Program-made: the position numbers and the translations under genes | From: Thunnus maccoyii | Lineage: Eukaryota > Chordata > Actinopteri > Scombriformes > Scombridae | Length of the DNA: 64,000 bases | Assembly: GCF_910596095.1 (NCBI RefSeq) | Contig: NC_056534.1 | Span: forward strand, 37,410,088 to 37,474,087 | Reading direction: 5' to 3' | The notes under the pieces: model-generated | Told to the model about the DNA's origin: nothing | The model's input: the letters and a program-made list of their open reading frames with translations, nothing else | The model's database searches: none | Shown here: positions 12,001 through 27,260 of the stretch, piece after piece | Numbering within the stretch: the stretch's first letter is position 1 | Layout: each line of letters starts with the position of its first letter

Positions 12001-12880
12001 GAAACACAGATGAAATATCTCAAAACTAACTGTACTATTAAACAATGAATCACGTTTGTAAATGTGCATGACAGTCACTGGAAATTAATCAGTATCCCAC
12101 CTTTGTTCTTGGACATTTATGTAATTACATATAACATAACTTCTTCATATTGTGAACCACTCAAAATGGCTACTGGACATCCTCAGTTAGCCTATGTGTT
12201 GGCTGAGTGGGTATACGTTTTTAGCAATTAAAGTGTGTCCTTAACCATCAATTATGAACTATAGGAGTGTAGATCGAAGAAAGTAGCATACTACATGAAG
12301 CCCGATCAATGATCGCATATCAAATAAACCAATAATTGGGCCTTGTATTATAACTGTTCACCGATCAGCTCCCTCCTACTTTAGAGCTGTCATAGCCTCG
12401 GCTAACCAACTCTCCACCATTTGAGCCTAACTGAGCAGAGTTCAAAGGTTGTCATGCTAGAATTGTAATTGTACAGTTCACTCAGTTAGCAAGCCATCGC
12501 TCACCTTCGATCTTCACATCGATGATCAACTAAATCATTAAGAGTGTCTGTCAACTTACTCAAACCGATAGAGCTGGTTGCTGTGACCGGGTCCCTGTTT
12601 TGGACTAGGAGGAGTTGCGCGGGTGTTTTTGGTTTGCTTGATTACAGCTGCTGAGGTATAAAAGTTCACATTGGGCTCCTTTCACTTAGTAGCAACATAT
12701 CAATTTCTGTGGACAAGACCAAAACCCCGGTTAATATTTGCTGGATAAACGGGGAGATTTTACCAGAAGTAGCCACCAGATACTCATGCAATTAACTTAT
12801 TTAAGTTGAATGAGTTAACGGAAACGTCATTTTTGTCCCATTTGAGTCCCTGTAGTAAAGTGTAAAGTGAGTGCAGAGAG
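12001..12880. other. Intergenic DNA between fdx2 and zglp1
   Basis: No open frame with family similarity and no repeat that I recognise is visible here. The stretch is AT-rich. It separates the zglp1 promoter from the likely 3' end of the fdx2 transcript. Confidence 0.5.
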
Positions 12881-12903
12881 GACAAAATAATTTTAAAACG
12901 CAT

Positions 12904-12909
12904 TTTATT
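12904..12909 (-). terminator. fdx2: Candidate polyadenylation signal of fdx2
   Basis: On the minus strand this reads GTGCAATAAAATG, a canonical AATAAA hexamer. It would give fdx2 a 3'UTR of about 1.1 kb after the stop at 14064. Another AATAAA-like sequence near 13750 could serve an earlier site. Confidence 0.4.
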
Positions 12910-14063
12910 GCACAACTTTAAATATTGATAATTTCTAAGACATAACATACACTTACATTTGTGCATAAATTGGACCAGTACAGTAGACTTAACAAGTAAA
13001 TGGTAAGTGTGGTAAACTCGTTCCATGGTAACGTGAAGCCCATCAACTTAACAAACCTACTGGGCTCCACTTCCATCCAAGCACAGCTGAACCACATGAA
13101 CTAATCAAGCCTTAATCAGTCACCAGAGAGGAAGTGCTGGGTCATAACAGCACCGTGAGCATTAGACAAAAAAAGTCTTTCCTGTGATAATGATTTTTTT
13201 TTAAATGCTCAAACTGTTCTTCCTCTTGTGATAATTATTTTTTTTAAAAATCAGTTTTATCCAACACTTCAAGCAAAAGGTTATGAGCTGAGGCCCTTGA
13301 GTGTTTTATGACATGTTTATAGTAAGTGAAATGTAAGATTTAACAGTCTATATTTTGCTTTAAGCACCCACTCTCTGAGCTTCAGTAAATGTCTGAGTTG
13401 CCTGAAACTACAGTCAGCATGTACTTATTGAGCCATCACAAAACCTACAAATGAACTTGGTACATGAAAATGAAGTAAATGCTATGCATACAATATCTGA
13501 CATGTGAAAAAGGGTGATAATTATGGACTGGCTGTAATGACTAAGAACATCGTCTTGTGATACTTGTGCGTATATGAGCTGTAACAAGGAATGTTCCATT
13601 CAATGGCACAAAGATGGACTTTGTTAAAAAAAAAAAAACCTGCTCTGCAACACAAACATGAATGTCTTTTAACTCCCCCTGGTGTTTTAACAAAGAACAG
13701 TCTGTGAGATTGAATGGTGATAATGCTGACCTGAGAACACTCCACATAAATAAATACGTTGTCGGTTAAAACATCACAGTTTTCTTCTTTTTTTTTTTTT
13801 TTGGAAGTAACCATTAATTTCACTTTGAGTGAGATTTGAGTCTGACTGTCTGATCTCATCTGCAGCCCTGTCCTGTCATTGGTTGTAAGTGTGGAATTTG
13901 TCAGTCAGCAAGACATCTTGGGAGTTGCTACGGATTTTACTATCCTCGCTGAGCGTCTCTTCGTGGTTGCCCCCTCACTCAACCAGCACACATGGTATCT
14001 AGCTTGCAGCGACACCCTCTCATTTTGCTCCGATCCCCCTTCTTCCATCATATGTGCCTCTTC

Positions 14064-17366
<3,303 letters not shown>

Positions 17367-17460
17367 GATTATGTTTTGGTCACGTGGTCGAAAGCGGCCA
17401 ATAGGAAAAGAGCTCCGGCGGAGTGATATAAGGCCGTGACAGCAGAGGGCGCTGCCGCCT
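17367..17460 (-). promoter_or_regulatory. fdx2: Compact fdx2 promoter: E-box, CCAAT box, possible CTCF site
   Basis: Within 95 bp upstream of the fdx2 ATG there is a palindromic E-box, GGTCACGTGGTC (CACGTG at 17381-17386). A CCAAT box reads on the plus strand at 17398-17402 and so is inverted relative to fdx2. ACAGCAGAGGGCGC (17439-17452) matches the CTCF core CCASYAGRKGGCRS at 13 of 14 positions. CACGTG plus CCAAT without a clear TATA is a usual housekeeping mitochondrial-gene promoter layout. Binding is inferred, not shown. Confidence 0.5.
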
Positions 17461-18019
17461 CACACACTGCACAGAAATGACTCAAATATAAAGATCTTAT
17501 TATGATATTCGGGTGATTTAAATTTAAATAGATGAAGGCTAAAAGCTGACCAGTTAAGAGTGAGATTAATTTGCTTTCATCAGGGCAAAGGCTAACCAAC
17601 CAGCTAATACCTTTTCAAACAAAATGTTAGAGATAGAAAGTACTTGAGTACTGCACTTTAAGATCCCCCCCTAGATATGTTTTGTGTCTGTTTTTTTCCA
17701 CAAAAAAGTTCAGTTACCTAGTTAGAAAATCTTAAAATTATATCTCTTCCTTCTCCCTCATTAAAAATCCAGAATCTATGAATACATAAATATTTTCATA
17801 TTCAAAAGTTACTCAGTGTTTGTGCACTGGAGGCTTCAAGTTTCCAAACTAGCTGTGATGTCACAAATCCTGCTCGTAGGCTCGTAGGATTTTCAGTGAG
17901 CACAGATAAACCTTCCCCCTTCAGCAGATGAATGTGAAAACAACTTTTATGCATCAAAGTCTGCACGTACATCATTCTGCACAGTGAAGGTCAACTGATG
18001 TAACAAGAAGAAAAACACA

Positions 18020-18440
18020 TTTTTGAGCAGAGTGAGACTTTAAGAACAATGTTGCGATACTTTCACTTTACTTGAGTTGAGTATTTCTGTTTTGCCATTT
18101 TACACTCCACTGCATGTCAGAGTATAATATTGTACTTTCACCCCTATAAATTCTAACTACTTTGCAGATTTGCAGGCTTTACATAAACAAACATGATAAT
18201 TTTATAATATGATTGTACTGTAACATATCAAATTACCCAATAAATAAAGTATAAAGCTCCACTTTAACTACAACACTAACTACATACACGTTCATGAAAC
18301 AACAACAAGAATAATACAATGGAATAAAATATATAATAACATAACTATTTAAAATGGGCAATTCTGCATAATGAGTATTTTTACTTTTGACATCTATGTA
18401 CATTTTGCCAATAGTAGTTACTGACTTTTATTTAAGTAAA
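18020..18440 (+). repeat. Dispersed TACTTTTACT/ACTTTACTTGAG repeat copy
   Basis: It runs from GCGATACTTTCACTTTACTT through TTTACACTCCACTGCATGTC and TACTTTGCAGATTTGCAGGC to TTTTATTTAAGTAAAAATTA. The word order matches the common percomorph repeat also present at about 42.7-43.6 kb and, in pieces, at about 2.8 and 5.5 kb. Confidence 0.55.
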
Positions 18441-18690
18441 AATTAGGACTTGTTCTTATCTTATTCTTTTTATTGTTTTTACTTCTGTGCATTTTATTGT
18501 TTTATTATCACTATTATTGTGCATCTTCTATTGTTACTTCTGTGCTTCTGTCTTTACCTCTGTGCTCCTCTTTGCCTTATTTTTATCTGCCTTTTTGGTT
18601 TTATTTTCTTTTGTAAAGCACTTTGTAACATTGTTAAGAAAAGTGTTATATAAATAAAGTTTATTATTATTACTATTATCATTGTACTTG
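18441..18690 (+). mobile_element. LINE 3' tail
   Basis: It ends in AAAGCACTTTGTAACATTGT … GTGTTATATAAATAAAGTTT followed by (ATT)n. This is the diagnostic 3' tail of L2-like LINEs and related SINEs in fish. No coding sequence remains. Confidence 0.55.
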
Positions 18691-19131
18691 TAATGGAATA
18701 TTTCTATAGCCTAGTATTCATTGTGGTTGTTTTATTCATCGCGGTTTATATTGGTTTGATGACTATCTCTAAACCTCAAGTATTTATCATACTTTGCAGA
18801 TTATCTCCGTCTCAACTTGCATTTATTATAATCCAATATTGTAATATCTAATCTGAACGCAGGTTTTTAACTTGTAATGGAGTCTTTTTATTATATTGTA
18901 GTATTGTTATTTTTTCTTGCTTTAAGCATAAGCATACCACATTCTGTGCTACTGTATTTCGTTTCCAGATGCAGCTCTGACCAGTCTAAACCTGTTAAAG
19001 TTATGCTTCTGGTTAAAGAAGCCGGTTTGCTGGGAGCCATCAGTGCAGAGTGCAGATCTTGTGTCAGATTTTGGCCTTCAGTTTTTTTTTTGTTTTTTGT
19101 TTTTTTTTGTTTTGTTTTTTGATAAAGAACC

Positions 19132-19167
<36 letters not shown>

Positions 19168-20322
19168 GGGATGTGCATGTCCACCACACTCCTTCTGTCT
19201 GTAGAAGCAAGTCTGCACGTAGTTGAAAATAGTTAAGATTTCCACAAGGTCCCATTCAGTGTTAAGCTCTATACTCATGAGTATCACACTCAGACGTAAA
19301 TACTTGCTCTGTCTTGGTGTTGTGCGCTGTAGAGGAAGACAAACCTAGATAAGAAATGTGATGCAGGCTGGCAGCAGGACGCTGTCATGTATGAATGAGA
19401 CCACCAGTGTGTGAAGACAGAGAAGTGATGTTATGACTAGATGAGGATGAAGTGCTCAGACACTCTTGTTTTCTCTTACTTTCCCATTCTTCTCTGCCCT
19501 TGACATCCACTCGGAGGAAAGGAAGTTATCCCCCAAAAAAATGCTATTAAACATATAATCCCTTTACAGAGCAGTTAAACTCCCACAGAGGAGGATTGTG
19601 TTGATATTTGAGATGTGATTTATAGGCTTGAGTGAGTCTATAATGACTGATGAGCTCACCCTTTGGGATAGCACTATATTTTATGATTCTTTTCTTATCT
19701 TCTCTTCGGTGTCTCATTATGGTTTATACTTTGGGGAGAACTCTCTCTTTAAGTTGGTTTTAAGATGTATACTAACCCCCCATCTGGCTGTAGAGGTTCC
19801 TCCCATGTGGATGGTCATAAAAAGTAAATGGACCACTCTCATGTCTACTTTTTTTTTTTTTTTTTAATTTATAGCAAGTTCAACTCACTGGCATATAGAT
19901 TATTACACTTTATGTAGTCTAAATCCACATAATGAAACATTATTGCACTTATTTATGTGCTGTATGCACTCTCTCACACACACACCTGCACAGGATTAGT
20001 GTCCAGGGACAGTTTACCTGTGTGTCTGTGAAGAATTTAGAGCATTTAGTGTGTCCTTGGGCCCTGTTGTCTTCAGGTCCTGCAGGTGTTTGTGTGTATG
20101 TGTGTGTGTGTGTGTGTGTAGAGGTGTGGCGGGTGGAGGCTCTTACACGCTTGACTAGGATATTAAATTGTTCCTTCAGATTACACTCCTCATGCTCCCT
20201 GATGACTAAGCAGTACAATAATTCATACACCCCCACATAGACATAAACACGCATATACCTCCTTAAGCCATTCACACTGAAATACTTAAACAAGACACGT
20301 CTCAAGACAGACATGCGCATGC

Positions 20323-20323
<1 letters not shown>

Positions 20324-20386
<63 letters not shown>
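20324..20386. repeat. (AC)n microsatellite
   Basis: Perfect run of about 31 units. It generates a spurious cysteine/valine-rich frame on the minus strand. Confidence 0.95.
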
Positions 20387-20389
<3 letters not shown>

Positions 20390-22992
20390 AACAAGCTCAA
20401 CAGCAACAGCATGTGTGGACATTTTAGCAGTGATATAGTGATCTGCTGAATGTCCCCAGAGAACACAATGTCTATGTGCACAGCTTATGTTTCCAAGAAA
20501 AGATAAAGCATGGAAAAACAAAACATTTCTCAGCAATCCTTTGGGTGCCATTCAATCACTCCCATCAGTACTCCCATTATTGTGTTTTACTTTCCCACCT
20601 TGTCATTCACAACAGAACTTTTGGGATATACTTATATGAAGTTTAAAATGAGCTTTCTCTTCAAAAAAAAAAAAGTCTCCATATGGAACTTGGAAATCCA
20701 GCATTCCACATTTCCAGTTCTGTTCTGGGCTCTACTGGAATATCTTTGCATCATTTGCAGTTCAAAAAACTCCTTAATTACTTTTTATTTTTCAGTCCAG
20801 CCTCTGTCTGAAGCAGCTCCTGTCTCTTTTAGCTCAACTCTCCCAATTTTTTGATCATGAATCTGATCCAAAATTTGCAAGTGGACAACATGAGCAGCCC
20901 ATGGAGCAATCTTAGCAACAATGGCTACAGAAAGGACGACAATTAGCGGGCATGCGTGAACGATCTCATATCAGTTTGATGGAGAAGTACAGATAACTTT
21001 GCAAATGGAGTGTTCAGAGCAAGTTGAAGACGTTTTTACATACGTTCACCTAAAGTTTGGAACTTTAGCCAAGTTAACATAGACATCAGACATTACAATA
21101 TATATATATATATATATGTGTGTGTATATTTATATAAATAACAGAAAATCACAAAAAGCGTGATATGACCCCTTTAAATAAACATCAATGAGAATGTTGT
21201 ATTAATGCACCAATGAAAATAGTCCTCAATAAATGCATGATTTTCTCCTGTTTTAACTTACAATAGTCTTTCTTAAAAATGAAACTATATTTGTGACCAA
21301 TTTTTATAGACTTTACCTCGTCAGTAGGAAAGAATTGACTTTGGGCTGAAGGCCACAGACAGGGCAGGGAAGTGCTGAAAGATTGATGAATACATTGTTG
21401 GTTTTGGTATTTCATGGGATTTATTGACAATTAGAAAAGCACAGAATAACACGAGCCTTATCTTTGAACTTACTCATATAACACAATCTTCCTCAACAGA
21501 TGGAGTTCGTCTGAACTGTCAGAAACTTAACTGAAGTCATTTTTTGTGTTGTTTAAAAGCCATTAATGTCAAAACATGAAAAAAATCTAAAATGTAAGGT
21601 TTTTCCAAATGTGTGTTTGTGAGTGTGTGTGCTCATTTTTACTTCGTGTTAAATGTTGTGACAGACCTGCCTGTAACCACATCATCGGGTGTGATGATCT
21701 ATATTAGGCCACTGGGTTGAATGACAGCAGCTGTTTCATTTGATTTCAGCTGCTTTACTGCAGTCTGCTCAGAGTTGGATGGTGTTTTAAAGTGAGTGCA
21801 GAGTTTGAATGTTTCGTAGATCAACATTGCCTTTAAAGCAGCTTTGAATGACGCAAGCGTTTGCAGACATTCAGAGCCCGAACCTAAATGAAGTGATTTC
21901 CTTTTGCATCGGCGCCCAGCGGCTTAATGAGACAATAAGTTTTCTTAAGTGCTAAAACATTCTGAATTAGTTGAAATAACACTAAACATCTGAACATGTC
22001 TGAACTATTGTAACTTAATTCCATTTGATCTTATCATATCTTCATCTTAATGTTTAAACCCACTTTCAATGCGTGTGTGTACTTGTGTGTGTGTGCAATG
22101 TTGTGCAAGCCGTGTAGAGGATCCCTCCTCTCAGATGACTCACACAAACCTCTGAGAGTAACTAATTAGAACAGTGAAAAGGAGAAAAAAAAAAGTACCC
22201 CTATGACCTGTCATGCTCCGTCTGTGTGGGAATTCTTGTTTCTCAGCCAGACAAAAGGAACTTACCATCAATGTGAGTAAACACAGCAGCCTGGGAGCTG
22301 GAATTATTACAGGCAAAACAGCATCTTAGTCAAACTCCTGTGATGTTTATACGTCAGCTCTGGGACACTTTCTCAATTGTGTGACAGTTAAATGTCTCCC
22401 TGGGACTCAAGGTTGTGTGTAATTAATGACCTTTTTAACGCACAGCACTAAAAAGTGCACAGCGGCCAGCGGTGAGGTGTTTGTTTTAGCTTGAGGTCTG
22501 ATTGTGGTTTAGTGGTTTCAGTCTGTGGCTGAGCGTCTAATGTCTGGCCCGTGATGGACAGCGTTGACTGCTGACTGTTGACCTTTGACACTGGATAAAG
22601 TAAAGCTGCGGAAAGAGGTCAAAGACTGGGGAGGTCACAGAGGTGCAACCAATCATGTCATCACAATCCAAACACACCGCGGAAATCATGAGTCTGCTCC
22701 AATTATGTTTTTATGTTTGTCTGTTTGTTGCTTGTTTGAGTAGAAAAGTTTGTGGATTTTAACATACATGAGCATTTAAATGAGGATACACAGTATGTTG
22801 ATCAGATTTCCTCACATTTAAAGGGGGCTGGTGACATTCTACATTAGTTTTATTGTCAACAAATCCCATAAAGACTAAAACCAGCTTTGCTTAAAGTTAG
22901 TGTCTCAATACTTTACGACTTCCCCTGCCTGTCTGTAGCACTCAGCCCATTTCTGGTGGTGGGTTAATACACATTGGTGCCCTAGTGAGTAC

Positions 22993-23717
22993 TTAAGGGG
23001 TAACTACACGCTCAAACTCTGCTAGCTCCCTCCCTCCCAGCATGTTTAAAAAATGCAACAGAGGACCGCAGGGAAATGAATGTAGGGAGCATGACCCAGA
23101 AGGTCAGGGGACACTAACTGACCAACACTCAGTAGCATGAATAGTGACAGAATCTGTGTCCACGCTGGAAAGGCAGAGAGTGAGCTGGAGCTTTGACAGT
23201 AACTAGAAGGACATTCATGACACTTTGTACCAGTTTCTATGTGGTACCTGTGTTGTAGCTGAGCTAGTTCGACGAGAGGCTCTCTGGTGTGTTTGTGTGT
23301 GTTTGTGTGTCTGTGGGGCTGTTTATCATTAACATTGTCAGCCCTGAATATCTTGTAAAGCTCTAAATATCTTGCTAGCACTGCAGCAGCTGTGTGTGAG
23401 AGGCACAAACTGAGGCTACAGCTAGCCGGTGTTCTGATATTTATACTTGACACACAGCAGCTGAAATGAAATAGACCTCGGAGTCTTGTCTATTACGTCA
23501 CGGTTTGGGAGGGGCAGAGAATTCGGCTGAACTGGATTTGAGATTCAAATCCAAGCAGAAAGAAATAAGTTAATTTGAGCAGAAAAAGCAGAAAACGCAA
23601 TACACACAGTATGTGTATTGTTGGAAAAATCACCTGCATTAACATCATGAGCCAACATAAGCCTATGTGATTATGTGTACAGCGTAAAAAATGACTAAGT
23701 GTGGAGTTACCCTTTAA
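22993..23717. mobile_element. TTAA-flanked MITE, about 725 bp
   Basis: The left end is TTAA followed by GGGGTAACTACAC. The right end is GTGTGGAGTTACCC-T followed by TTAA, an imperfect inverted copy of the left terminus. TTAA at both ends is the target-site signature of piggyBac-type transposition. There is no transposase frame; the 135-residue minus-strand frame inside has no recognisable domain. Confidence 0.6.
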
Positions 23718-24338
23718 AACACCAGCAGGATGATGCATGTGGGACAGACTCAAAATAAACTGCCCATGTTGGTCATAATGAAGGATTATGTCACCCAGTG
23801 CAGCAGTGTAGCTCACTGATGTGTTTTTAACATCACTGGATGTCTATGGCACACAGAGGAATATGTTATATCAGGCTTTGGCTAAACGCACCATACTTGC
23901 CATTTCATTGTTGGTTTTGTTTTTCTCGTGGGATTTGATGATATCAAGTGAAATAAACTGACTCATCGGTTGTTCACAGTATATCATCTCCCCTTCCCAT
24001 AATATCCACAAATCATCTCCATCTATATGAAAGCTTTCCAGTTGTTTCCAGTTTGCCATAGAAAGCAAACTAACCTGTCAGTCACTCAGTGGTTGCCAGG
24101 GAAACATGGCAACCACTGGCACTCCAGGACTTGAAACATCATACTGCCAGCCAACCGCAGGCCTTCTTCTGTTGTCATGACAGCAGAATGATTGATAGGC
24201 TCCTTGGAGAAAGAGAGAGCAGCTCCAGGCCTGCTCTCTGTGTCGTCAACAGGTAAAGACTTATGCATGAGTATGTATGGCTGTGTAAATACATATGTAT
24301 CTTACTTTAATTCAAATGAAAAAGACTGACTACTGGCC

Positions 24339-24341
<3 letters not shown>

Positions 24342-24417
<76 letters not shown>
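24342..24417. repeat. (GT)n microsatellite
   Basis: Perfect run of about 38 units, the longest in the window. Confidence 0.95.
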
Positions 24418-24418
<1 letters not shown>

Positions 24419-25341
24419 TGTTCTTGGAGCTCTGTGTGTTGTCATTGACTTATGGCTGGAACAGTGACTGTAATTGACCCTTCATGATCCAGACCTGGCC
24501 TCTGTGAAACATTCAGTCCAAAACAGAGTACAATGTCTCTCTGGGGAACCAAGAGGTGTTAACTCCATGACAAACTGGCCTCTGTTTCACTCCACATGAT
24601 TCCAGTGCAACTTTTCATTGCAGCTGTAAATTTTCTGTATTTCAACGGTGTATTTCAAAATGACTTATTAGCCTTTTACAAAATGCCACATCTGTTTAGA
24701 TGTAATTAAAATGAAAACAAAGTACGGGTACAGACTGGAGTAGACGTGACCCCAGTCTCACCTAATAGAGGATCTAGCTGAGCAGTGAGCAATAACATTT
24801 ATAGGTCACACTGTGTTCAAGTGAGCAGGATTTTAAGTCCAGACTCACAGCTTGAACCAACACAAACAGGATCTGGTTCTAGTTTGCCAACTTTGTCTAT
24901 CCTCCCCCCCAAAGAATGACTGAACCAGTCATTTTAGGAAGCGTCAAAACGAAAAAGAAACTTGCACGAAGAACAAAATATACTCCATGTACGGCATTTC
25001 TGGTGATTATTTTGATTTGTTCGCTGTAAAACAAGCTTCACTCTGGTATCAGACACATCAAGTCTCAGTCAGTGCATCATCTCTGCTTGTCCTGGCGTAC
25101 TTCACCCCTGTCTCTATTTTCCATCCACCACGTTCTCTCCATCTACTGCTGTCTCTCAGATAAACCCCCATCCCTCATCCACTTCATGACCAAAACAAAA
25201 CACAAGAACAACTTTTTTTTTCTTCTGAATCAGGCAGACATATCTAGAGAATAGCCAGTCTAAACAGTGTTATCAGCAGTGGTGTTTGCAGACCGAAAAG
25301 GCCCAAAGCAGCATGAGACGGGAAACCTATTTTGTATGTGT

Positions 25342-25343
<2 letters not shown>

Positions 25344-25398
<55 letters not shown>
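25344..25398. repeat. (GT)n microsatellite
   Basis: Perfect run of about 27 units. Confidence 0.95.
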
Positions 25399-25399
<1 letters not shown>

Positions 25400-27214
25400 C
25401 TCAAATGTTTTTTTTTATTGTTACATAACATAATGGTAGGCATCTGTGTACATGCGTCCTCATGCATGCCCTCAGCTTTCCTGAGAGTTTTATCAATAAT
25501 GTGTTTACTTGAGAGGCCACGTCATAGATCAAAATCCGCTGTGTAATTTTTTTTTTTTTTAAATGCCATAGATGATGATTAAATCTTAAAATTGTATAGT
25601 AATATATTGTTATCCTAAAGGTACATGGTATAATAATCCTACAGGTGGTATATGTTTCCTTGCATGTGTGTGTGTGGTTTGTTTGTGTATTAAACATGTC
25701 GGGGTTGTCCGTCTCCTGCCTGAGTAATGTTATCATCTGGAGCTCAGGGCTTTATCGTTCTACAGCAGAGATGATAAGAGATACGGCAGGACGTGGTGTT
25801 GGTCTGTCTGGTATCTGTTTCTGACCATAAAGCACACTTGTCTGTTCATACTGGCATCACACGTGCTCTCCTCAAATAGCTGGTTTTAAGACTAAACTGA
25901 TCCACTAAAGTGATATTGTGACAAACCAACACACATAATGACATCTGGTGACAGCTTCCTGTGGGTTACTGATTCTATAAAGATATGTTACTGTTGTTGT
26001 TTTTTTTGTAATGCCGTGAGCACCACAAACAAAATGTACCTCCATTGCATGGGGGCAAAGGCAGAAAACACATGATGAATGTAGGCAAATTAATCTAAAA
26101 CTGTAGAGGTATGTGAGAAAATGTGATTTTTTTGTAATTCGGGTCGACTGAAATTGACCTTTCAAGGGATGATGTGAAATCTCAAGTTAAACTATTTCTG
26201 ACAGCCTAATGTGGGAAAATTTCTTAACATGATTATTTCATGTGCGTCATTTGGCACCTAAATCACTCTCTCTCTCTCTGGATTTAGATTTGGAATTGTG
26301 AATTCATTTTGATTGCTATGAACTAGAAAACTGACAGACTGACTGACAGTCTACTGAAAGACAAAAAGAACTCATAAGAAACAGGAAGCCTTCTGATAGC
26401 TCAGAGAGTCCCAACACGTGTACAATCATTTGAAATTCTACACACAACTGACTGAACTTAAACGAGCTTGAGAGGATTTTCTCTTCTACGCTTCAGATTT
26501 AATCTAGGTCTGTCTCTGATGTTGGTGTTTGTACCGTAAACTCTGCTGCGGTTGAAGACATGTGAGAAGATTAGTCTCTCCAAGCTGTAAGAGAGCTGCA
26601 AAGATTTAAGATTTAAGCAACGCTTAAGCAAACTTAAACAAAGCCTTCATTCTTTTTTACATCTCAGGGGTTTGTACAGCAGGCCGGAGGAGGATTATGA
26701 CAGGACAGATTTATGAGGAGATGGATTGGAGAGTGTACAAAATAAGAAGAGAGGAAGAGGTCTAACTGTGTCAAGCAAAACTCAGGCAAAGTCATCTAGT
26801 TCAAATTGGCACCAAACTCTCATTACGCTGTGTATTTAGGTCAGACATGTCGATTGAAAAAGATATTATATTACATGAGGACTGATTCAAAGAGCAGCCG
26901 GAGCTTTCATTTTATTCGAGATGATAATTTGTTAAGTAAATGAACATTGCATGGGCCATCATGTGAGTAACACTGGGATCACTGTGTGGAAATGATTAAC
27001 AGTCTGCATGATTTTCATTATGGAAATGAGACGTTTGTGTGACACACCAAGCTCGCACGCACGCACACGCACAAACACACATCTTCCTTCCACCAGCTTT
27101 CCTCTCACTCTCATTTACTACAGCCTTTCACATGATGCAACTCTTTAAACTGGTTCCTTCGCTTTATCTCCTACCAGTGGCCACATCGCACCCCTTTCCC
27201 CTGCCTGTCCACAC

Positions 27215-27216
<2 letters not shown>

Positions 27217-27259
<43 letters not shown>
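27217..27259. repeat. (CA)n microsatellite
   Basis: Perfect run of about 21 units. Confidence 0.95.

Positions 27260-27260
<1 letters not shown>

Larger units (their letters stand above)
17461..22990. other. Gene-free interval, part 1
   Basis: No exon is supported. The contents are a repeat copy and LINE tail at 18020-18690, poly-T/poly-A tracts at 19080-19165, a (GT)n at about 20089-20119, a long (AC)n at 20324-20386 and an (AT)n at about 21097-21118. The longest frames (for example 19949-20551 minus) are low-complexity artefacts of the CA repeats. Confidence 0.5.

Noticed and set aside
19949-20551. A 200-residue minus-strand frame.
   Set aside because: Much of it is translated (GT)n/(CA)n microsatellite (alternating Cys-Val and Thr-His). 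No domain or splice support.
23046-23453. A 135-residue minus-strand frame.
   Set aside because: It lies wholly inside the TTAA-flanked MITE and has no transposase or other domain.
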